Positions 22,426-27,999 of a stretch of DNA of 27,999 bases are shown here, one piece after another. How positions within the stretch are numbered: the first letter of the stretch is position 1; each line of letters begins with the position of its first letter. The notes under the pieces were generated by a model. It was not told where the DNA came from. It saw only the letters and a list, made by a program, of their open reading frames with translations, and made no database searches. Location: IMG/VR virus record IMGVR_UViG_3300031227_000313, positions 1 to 27,999 of that record. One strand, written 5' to 3'. A program made the translations under genes and the position numbers. The stretch is from a virus.

Positions 22426-22991
22426 GAGAAGTAATTGCGGTAATTATTGTTGTAGCATTAGTGATATTAGGGATTAACTTCTTAATTCCTATGGATGAAC
22501 TCGTTGAAACATATATAGAGGAATATGATAATAACGTTGAACTGTGTGCTGAACATATAAAACTTAAAATACCAGACTTTGACCCCGAAGTAAGTGGTAA
22601 GGGATGTGATTTTGTAATTGTTGGTGCTGATGCTAATTTTTATTTTGTTCCAGTTATATATAAAGATGAGCAACACTACTTTAGAGAGGGTGTTGAGTTT
22701 TCAAGAAAACAGACTATAAATATGATTATCGGTAGTATGTTATATCTAAATCCCAACATACCAGATAGAAAAAATTATTTATTTGTTAATAAAGCATTTG
22801 AAACATTATCTGATTATGATTTAGAAGATTATTTTTACAGAAGATATGCTGTACCGTTAGCAGTTGGAGCACCTAATATAGAAACTAATACTTTGGCTGA
22901 AGAACATTTGAATAAGAATAAAGTAAATAAACATTTACTTGAGGTGAAGAAAAAATGGATAAGAAAAGTCATATTATCGCAGGAATACTAA
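22422..22991 (+). CDS. Membrane-anchored hypothetical protein, 189 aa
   Basis: The start is set at ATG 22422, which overlaps the previous stop as ATGA and has a GGAG site 8 bases upstream; an in-frame GTG at 22407 is possible but less likely. Residues 3-20 are a membrane helix (EVIAVIIVVALVILGINF). The rest is acidic and aromatic: VETYIEEYDNNVELCAEHIK, then KGCDFVIVGADANFYFVPV, FVNKAFETLSDYDLEDYFYR and a basic C-terminal helix. The single N-terminal helix suggests a domain in the periplasm. I do not recognise any domain. The last 37 bases overlap a tiny membrane peptide gene in another frame. Confidence 0.65.
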   Translation: MREVIAVIIVVALVILGINFLIPMDELVETYIEEYDNNVELCAEHIKLKIPDFDPEVSGKGCDFVIVGADANFYFVPVIYKDEQHYFREGVEFSRKQTINMIIGSMLYLNPNIPDRKNYLFVNKAFETLSDYDLEDYFYRRYAVPLAVGAPNIETNTLAEEHLNKNKVNKHLLEVKKKWIRKVILSQEY

Positions 22992-23056
22992 TTCTATTAT
23001 TTGTATTATATATAGCTGGTCTTAACTGGTTATATATATTAATGGTTAATTTTTAA
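22955..23056 (+). CDS. Tiny membrane peptide, 33 aa
   Basis: ATG 22955 has GAGG about 10 bases upstream and lies inside the end of the previous gene. The peptide is a short polar start (MDKKSH) followed by a hydrophobic segment (IIAGILILLFVLYIAG) and a hydrophobic end (LNWLYILMVNF). It is nearly all membrane helix. It could be a small holin or holin regulator, given the adjacent spanin-like genes, but no signature decides this. Ribosome site, overlap and the fact that it fills the gap before the next gene support it as real. Confidence 0.55.
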   Translation: MDKKSHIIAGILILLFVLYIAGLNWLYILMVNF

Positions 23057-23069
23057 AAAGGAGAGAAAA

Positions 23070-24011
23070 ATGAAAAAACTATTTTTAGCTTTATTGTTAG
23101 TTGTGTTTTTAAGTGTTAATGCGCAAGCCGCCTATGAATGGAGACACGCGACGGGAGAAGATACTATTTTGGGTACAGAAAACCCGTCTGATATAGATAG
23201 CGCATCTTATCAAGATATAGTAGCGCCTCTTGATAGAGTATTGGGAACGCACAGGCAAGGGTGTGATTTATCTTATACTGGTGTTTCTGAAATAGCAGTA
23301 GCTACAGGCGAGGTAGTTTGTAGCAATACGGCCGCATCAGTAAGGAAGTTTAGACAAAATACATCAGCGACTTCAGTTGATTGGGACAATATAGATACTG
23401 GAAGTGAAGACACCTCTACTACATATTATATCTATGCTGTAGCTGATGCAGATGCAAATACTTTTACAGTAATGATTTCAGCGTCATCAACATCCCCTAC
23501 GGGTGCAACTTACTATAGACAGCTAGGTAGTTTTTATAATGATTCAGATGGCGATATAGTCGAGGCTTCTGTTTATGCAAATAATTATGTTAAAATGGAT
23601 GCAAACGGAAGATTACCTGCCGCAAACAGCCCAATAAACATATTGCACGCAACTGAATCTTGCATAGCAGCTACTTATGCGGATATGAATGATGGAGGTC
23701 AATGGACAAGCTTTGATATAACCTTAAATAGCACATCAACTATATTAGTAATTGGGGCTGTTGAAATATCAAGCAATAATGCTACCATTGATGGTTATAT
23801 ACAGGTTGTTTATGGTAGCACTCAAATAGCTGAAGCTTATGCTGGTGGTGATGGAGCGGCTTACCCAGCTTATGAGAAAGAAGATATAAACGGAATAGCA
23901 ATCAACGTAGCAGCAGGTACCTATACGATAAAAGCACAGCTTAAAGCTGGTACAGCTTCACTAAATACACTTGGGAAAATCTATTGTACTGTTTATGTGA
24001 TACCAGAATAA
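23070..24011 (+). CDS. Exported fibre-like protein, 313 aa
   Basis: ATG 23070 follows AAGGAG. The N-terminus MKKLFLALLLVVFLSVNAQA is a signal peptide cut after Ala20 (AQA-AY). The mature protein begins YEWRHATGEDTILGTENPSD, then has a motif run that I associate with phage fibre and baseplate-type proteins: GCDLSYTGVSEIAVATGEVV, SVRKFRQNTSATSV, TTYYIYAVADADANTFTV, GATYYRQLGSFYNDSDGD. The C-terminal half is a beta-sandwich-like domain (STILVIGAVEISSNNATIDG and GTYTIKAQLKAG). It is the last gene of the exported block, just before the ejection-type genes. A virion surface protein is the likely role; the signal peptide is unexpected. Confidence 0.7.
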   Translation: MKKLFLALLLVVFLSVNAQAAYEWRHATGEDTILGTENPSDIDSASYQDIVAPLDRVLGTHRQGCDLSYTGVSEIAVATGEVVCSNTAASVRKFRQNTSATSVDWDNIDTGSEDTSTTYYIYAVADADANTFTVMISASSTSPTGATYYRQLGSFYNDSDGDIVEASVYANNYVKMDANGRLPAANSPINILHATESCIAATYADMNDGGQWTSFDITLNSTSTILVIGAVEISSNNATIDGYIQVVYGSTQIAEAYAGGDGAAYPAYEKEDINGIAINVAAGTYTIKAQLKAGTASLNTLGKIYCTVYVIPE

Positions 24012-24023
24012 AGGAGAAAGATT

Positions 24024-24746
24024 ATGTGGCAATACGCAATACCAGCAGCAATACAATTAGCATCCGGACTTTTTGGAGAGGATGAAGACAAATCTAAACA
24101 AACATCTACATCTAAGACTACATATAGTCAACTTCCCGGATACGGTGAATCAGATGCGGCCAGAGGCGGGATGTGGGGTGCCTTACAGGGTGGAAGTGCT
24201 GCCAATATGTGGGGCGCAACAGAAATAGATTGGGATGACATCTATGATACTGCCCTAAAGCAGGTTAATCAGTTTTATGGTGGTAGCGCAATGACCACAG
24301 GCCTTATGGATAAGGTAAAGGCATCTGCGGCCAGAAGAGGCGTATCTGATAGCCCTGCCCTTGAAAATACTATGGCTATGACAGGGATAGAGCAAGCAGG
24401 CGACATATCTGATTTAATAAGCAATCTTACTCAGCAAAAATCTCAATACGCTGAAAGCGCCAGAGGTACGTGGCTTAACTCTATTGCTGCCTTAGCTGGC
24501 ATGAAGCCTCAATATGGGGCAACAGGGTCAACCACGACCACTACAGGGCAACCTGGGGGCGGTGGCGGCATGGCTGACATTGTATCTGGTATTGGTTCGG
24601 GCATTGGTTCAATAATGAGTCAAAAGGGTCAGCAAGATTGGTATGAAAAATTACTAGCACAACAAATGCCTAGCGCTACTCAGCAATCAATAACGGGTAA
24701 CGGAGATTGGAAATCCCCAACAGGGCAGACGTTTAATTATAGATAA
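24024..24746 (+). CDS. Putative internal virion/DNA ejection protein, 240 aa
   Basis: ATG 24024 follows AAGGAG. The N-terminus MWQYAIPAAIQLASGLFGED is amphipathic and hydrophobic, but it lacks the positive charge of a signal peptide. The middle is Gly/Ala/Ser/Gln-rich helix (AMTTGLMDKVKASAARRGVS, DISDLISNLTQQKSQYAESA). A Gly-rich stretch GQPGGGGGMADIVSGIGSG leads into a second hydrophobic helix with GxxxG spacing. The C-terminus is polar. This layout is that of the small internal core proteins of podoviruses (T7 gp14 or P22 gp7 type) that leave the head and form the channel through the envelope. Order also fits, because two further ejection-type genes follow. No homology search done. Confidence 0.6.
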   Translation: MWQYAIPAAIQLASGLFGEDEDKSKQTSTSKTTYSQLPGYGESDAARGGMWGALQGGSAANMWGATEIDWDDIYDTALKQVNQFYGGSAMTTGLMDKVKASAARRGVSDSPALENTMAMTGIEQAGDISDLISNLTQQKSQYAESARGTWLNSIAALAGMKPQYGATGSTTTTTGQPGGGGGMADIVSGIGSGIGSIMSQKGQQDWYEKLLAQQMPSATQQSITGNGDWKSPTGQTFNYR

Positions 24747-24758
24747 CGGAGGTTAATT

Positions 24759-25793
24759 ATGGCAAAATACAACGTTAAAGCGGCCGCAAGAGGTATAGAA
24801 CAGACAATAAAGGACTATGCTGGCATAAGGGCTGAACGAACTAAAATAATGGGTGATATGCTTGCTAATCAGTTGAAAGCTAAGCAGAACTGGTTTTATA
24901 AGCAAAAAGAGCTTGATTATCAGACACCTATACAGGAAGAGTTGACAGGTAAATGGCGAGAACAGCAATCTGGTGGTGTTCAGCAGGGGCAACCAAGAGT
25001 ATTGATGGGTCAGGGTGGCCAGCCATATCAGCAAGCTCCATCTGCCGCATCAGAAGAAGATAGAATGAAGGCTATCACTTGGAATGTTCTAAATAAGAAA
25101 AAAGAATCTGGGGAAAAACTCCCAAAACAGCAACAACTTCAACTTGATGCTCTTGGTGAGGATTTATATGGCATAAAATCTCAGTATTCAAGAGATATAG
25201 AACAGAAGGATAAATTAGCAAAGCTCAAAGAGAAAGCTGCGTCAGAGGGATATAATATAGGTGTTAGCGATAAAGATTCCCCAAAAGAGCAATATGCAAA
25301 TGCTGTAGCTTTATATGCTACTGCTAAACAAAATGACTTAGCTAAAAAGGAAAAAGCAGATATTGACAAAGGTAGAACCAAATATCAAATAACAAAAGAT
25401 TTATTTGATGATAAGACGATAACTTTAGATGAATACAAACAATCTTTGGGTGCTTTAATTAGTAAAGAAAAGAACATCAGCGCAGAAACAAAGAAAGCTC
25501 TTTTAGCTGTATCTACCTTTAATAGTCAAGCAGAAGCACTTGCTACAATAGAAGATAACAGAGATGCTTTAGAATTACGAAGAGTTGATGTTGATTATAT
25601 TATAGAGAAAATTAAAGAAGTGCTACCCGAAGAGTATGATCCGGCGACAGGAAGAGAAAAAACTACAAGTAGAATAACTGGTGGTAAATATGGTCAATTG
25701 GGGGATAGAAAAATGAAAGATGGTGTCTGGTTTGAAAAGCAAGCGGATAATAAATGGGTAGAAATGTTAGGCGATGAGAACAGGGGCGAATAA
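24759..25793 (+). CDS. Putative internal virion/ejection protein, helical, 344 aa
   Basis: ATG 24759 follows CGGAGG. The protein is nearly all charged helix: residues 1-60 (KAAARGIEQTIKDYAGIRAE, then QLKAKQNWFYKQKELDYQ), a Gln/Gly/Pro-rich linker (QSGGVQQGQPRVLMGQGGQP), and long helices 140-260 rich in Lys, Glu and Ala. The C-terminus turns beta-like (GRKMxDGVWFEKQADNKW type end). No signal peptide, membrane segment or catalytic motif is visible. It is set between the T7 gp14-like gene and the lysozyme-containing gene, with its stop overlapping the next start (TAATG). An internal core or ejected protein is the best guess from place and composition. Confidence 0.55.
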   Translation: MAKYNVKAAARGIEQTIKDYAGIRAERTKIMGDMLANQLKAKQNWFYKQKELDYQTPIQEELTGKWREQQSGGVQQGQPRVLMGQGGQPYQQAPSAASEEDRMKAITWNVLNKKKESGEKLPKQQQLQLDALGEDLYGIKSQYSRDIEQKDKLAKLKEKAASEGYNIGVSDKDSPKEQYANAVALYATAKQNDLAKKEKADIDKGRTKYQITKDLFDDKTITLDEYKQSLGALISKEKNISAETKKALLAVSTFNSQAEALATIEDNRDALELRRVDVDYIIEKIKEVLPEEYDPATGREKTTSRITGGKYGQLGDRKMKDGVWFEKQADNKWVEMLGDENRGE

Positions 25794-27999
25794 TGGGATT
25801 ACGAATACTAACAGACGCAGAAATGTTCACAGGCAATAAGCCCCCTAAAATTCTTACTGATAAGCAGATGTTTGGCGATGATACAAAATCAGGTAAAGAT
25901 TTAACTAAACAATATGAAGGCTTCCGCCCTGATATATATACTGATACTGTAGGCAAGAAAACTGTTGGCTATGGTTTTAATATAGATGACCCATATATAG
26001 CCGGTAAATTGCCCCCAGACGTTGTATCGGGTAAAAGACCTACAACCAGAGAAGAAGCAGACGTTCCGTTTGATGAACTATATTCTCAAGCTGGAAAAGA
26101 TGCAAAAGGATGGCTTGGCGAAGAAACATTCAATCAATTATCGCCAGACCAGCAATATGTTATAAATGATATGTCTTATAATATGGGGCTTTCTAAACTT
26201 TCGTCATTCAAAAAACTTAAATCCGCATTACAAAAAGGTGATTACAAAAAAGCCGCCATTGAAATGAAAGATAGTAAATGGTATGGGCAAGTGGGGAATA
26301 GGTCAAAAGAGCATATCGAGAGAATGTCGAAGCAATCCTTAGATGAATACACCATAAAATCAGGTGACACCCTTTCTAAAATAGCTCAAGACAATGATAC
26401 CACAGTTGATAAATTAAAAGAACTAAACAAGATTGAAGATGTTGATAAAATAAGTATAGGCGAAGTATTAAATTTATCTATGGGCAAAGCTATACAAAAA
26501 GTAGGCGATTTTATTATGCCTAGTGCTGAAGCTGGAGAAATAGATGAGAATAAATTTCAAGATGATTATAAGGCGTATGCTGAAAAAATGGGCTTAGATA
26601 CTAACCCAGATAACCCCAAACACTTTTATGATTATAGAGCTTTATATAAAGACGAGGGTGGGTTTAATCCTGATAATGCAGGACACTTACCTTCTAAATA
26701 TAAGCGTGAAGGCCATCCACGAATGGTTGTTGATGGAGTTAATACTAAGGCTGAGTTCCCCAAAACCTTAACTGATGCGGAAATGTTTGCAGAAGAGCCT
26801 GTAGCAGATGAACCTGTAAAAGAAAAATTACCCCAACCCTCTATAAAGATGTTAGTCGCTGGAGAGAAAAAAGAAATTAAGCTCCCAGAGTTTTTTAGAA
26901 AGTTTGAACCAGCTATTGCAGCGTATGATAAATGGACACAATCAAAAGCAGGTAAATATATAACTGGGTTTAAAGAGGGAGCCGTATATAAAGACGAAGA
27001 AGGATATCCGATACCCATTGAGAAACGAGGCTACTATGACAATACTGTTCCGCTTAGAGAACATATTGCCTTAGCAGGTATGATAGCAACTGGTGTAGGT
27101 GCTGTTCAAGAGATACTTAGAACCCCACAGGCACAATTATTATTACAAAAGATAGCTTCTAAGCCAACCGTTACTTACAATAAATCACAATTATTTGATA
27201 TAGCTCACAAAGCAGTTGTTGGAGGAAGAGGTTTGGATGCGGGGGGAGCTAAAGGGACTTTAACTGACAAGGAATGGAAGGCTTGGCAGTTAATGGCTGA
27301 CTCAGGAATTCATAATGTTATGCGTAGGGGCGGAGTTGAAATAATATCTGCAAGACCAGGACTTGGATGGCTATATAACTTACTTGGTATGAGCGGAAGC
27401 CAAGCACAAATGCCTGAATTATTACAATTAACTCAAATGCACGCTGGTATTCCTATGAAGTTTAATCAGGGTGATGTTGTAAAAATGGGCGAAACTGCAT
27501 ATAAATTTGTAAGTGCAACTGGCAATATGGCTAACCTATTAACTATGGCAGGAGAAAAGATTACCGCCAACCTATCAGAATTAAAACCCCAACAACCCCT
27601 CATAGAAGTAGATGAACAAAGAACATTCAATCACTTTAAGCAAGAGTTAGGAGAAGGTTCTGACTTTGAAATAATGTTTATAGAAAAACAAATTGAGAAT
27701 AAAACTCCTAAAAATGAGATTATAAGTGGGCTTATCCAAAGACAAATAAAAGACGGAATAGAACCCATAGATACAATATCAGCTGAGTGGTTGGGTAGAA
27801 GAATAGATGAAGGGGAAACTAATTTTAATAAATTTGCACCAAAACCTACCACTAAACCCCTCATAGAAGAAGCTAAGAAGTATAAGAGTGCAGAGGAGTT
27901 TGTGGAGAAAGTTAAACCTATATCACAAGCTAAAACTGGAGAACCTATTGTAATTAAGGGTTATCACGGAACGCCAGATGCAAGATTTTTAGAAGAATT
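25793..27999 (+). CDS. Multidomain ejection/polyvalent-type protein: GH24 lysozyme, LysM, possible ADP-ribosyltransferase start (cut at window edge)
   Basis: The frame opens at ATG 25793 and stays open for 735 codons to the window end. Residues 35-160 are a T4-type GH24 lysozyme: Glu42 (YEGF), Asp51 (IYTDTVG) and Thr57 (KTVGYGF) have the E-8-D-5-T spacing of the family. Residues about 185-229 are a LysM domain (YTIKSGDTLSKIAQDN, ending GEVLNL). LTDxxMF occurs three times (6-12, 21-27, 326-332). Around 279-313 lies YDYRALYKDEGG followed by GHLPSKYKREGHPRMVVDG, a motif I have seen in large phage virion proteins. The end has SAEEFVEKVK and IKGYHGTPDARF, like the start of a phage polyvalent ADP-ribosyltransferase domain. 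It would digest peptidoglycan during entry; the rest may act in the host. No signal peptide. Confidence 0.85.
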   Translation, partial: MGLRILTDAEMFTGNKPPKILTDKQMFGDDTKSGKDLTKQYEGFRPDIYTDTVGKKTVGYGFNIDDPYIAGKLPPDVVSGKRPTTREEADVPFDELYSQAGKDAKGWLGEETFNQLSPDQQYVINDMSYNMGLSKLSSFKKLKSALQKGDYKKAAIEMKDSKWYGQVGNRSKEHIERMSKQSLDEYTIKSGDTLSKIAQDNDTTVDKLKELNKIEDVDKISIGEVLNLSMGKAIQKVGDFIMPSAEAGEIDENKFQDDYKAYAEKMGLDTNPDNPKHFYDYRALYKDEGGFNPDNAGHLPSKYKREGHPRMVVDGVNTKAEFPKTLTDAEMFAEEPVADEPVKEKLPQPSIKMLVAGEKKEIKLPEFFRKFEPAIAAYDKWTQSKAGKYITGFKEGAVYKDEEGYPIPIEKRGYYDNTVPLREHIALAGMIATGVGAVQEILRTPQAQLLLQKIASKPTVTYNKSQLFDIAHKAVVGGRGLDAGGAKGTLTDKEWKAWQLMADSGIHNVMRRGGVEIISARPGLGWLYNLLGMSGSQAQMPELLQLTQMHAGIPMKFNQGDVVKMGETAYKFVSATGNMANLLTMAGEKITANLSELKPQQPLIEVDEQRTFNHFKQELGEGSDFEIMFIEKQIENKTPKNEIISGLIQRQIKDGIEPIDTISAEWLGRRIDEGETNFNKFAPKPTTKPLIEEAKKYKSAEEFVEKVKPISQAKTGEPIVIKGYHGTPDARFLEE

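Noticed and set aside
26632-27018. Minus-strand open frame of 128 codons near the right end
   Set aside because: Lies opposite the continuous sense frame of the lysozyme-LysM protein, which has clear motifs on both sides.

Overview
The window is the late (structural and packaging) module of a tailed double-stranded DNA phage or prophage from an uncultivated bacterium. It is AT-rich, uses the standard code, has strong Shine-Dalgarno sites, and from 665 to the right edge everything is on the + strand with short gaps or ATGA/TAATG overlaps. There is a terminase, portal, scaffold, capsid protein, adaptor, nozzle-like protein, fibre and internal/ejection proteins. I see no tail tube, sheath or tape-measure gene, which points to a short-tailed (podovirus-like) virion. 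Sec signal peptides, a lipoprotein and possible spanins suggest a host with an outer membrane; this is inference.

Layout: 1-144 is the start of a leftward XRE/Cro-type regulator with a good promoter. 225-253 is a rightward promoter. 260-655 has no convincing gene but is packed with inverted repeats and looks like a large structured RNA or leader. 665-3721 holds an unknown gene, a tiny membrane peptide, a GroES-like co-chaperonin, and the small and large terminase subunits. The large subunit carries an in-frame 139-residue mini-intein placed in the third nuclease motif. 3736-9995 is the head module: portal, small helical proteins, scaffold, zinc-ribbon protein, decoration-like protein and major capsid protein.

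10021-24011 is the unusual part. Of 13 genes, six begin with Sec-type signal peptides, one is a lipoprotein and four begin with a single membrane helix. They include proteins that look like virion parts: a 790-residue nozzle/DNA-stabilisation protein, a 1681-residue fibre with a seven-repeat Asp-box propeller, and other beta-rich fibre-like proteins. Export signals on tail parts are hard to reconcile with cytoplasmic virion assembly. The same region has a 33-residue basic peptide, a 33-residue membrane peptide and a possible spanin pair.

24024 to the edge encodes internal/ejection-type proteins. The last gene runs off the window and joins a GH24 lysozyme, a LysM domain, a repeated LTDxxMF motif and the start of what may be an ADP-ribosyltransferase domain.

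How the genes fit together: TerS/TerL (after intein splicing) pump DNA through the portal into a shell of capsid protein built on the scaffold, possibly folded with the phage GroES. The adaptor and nozzle close the head, fibres bind the host, and the last genes would be ejected to cross the envelope. All functions are assigned by reading the sequence; no database search was run.
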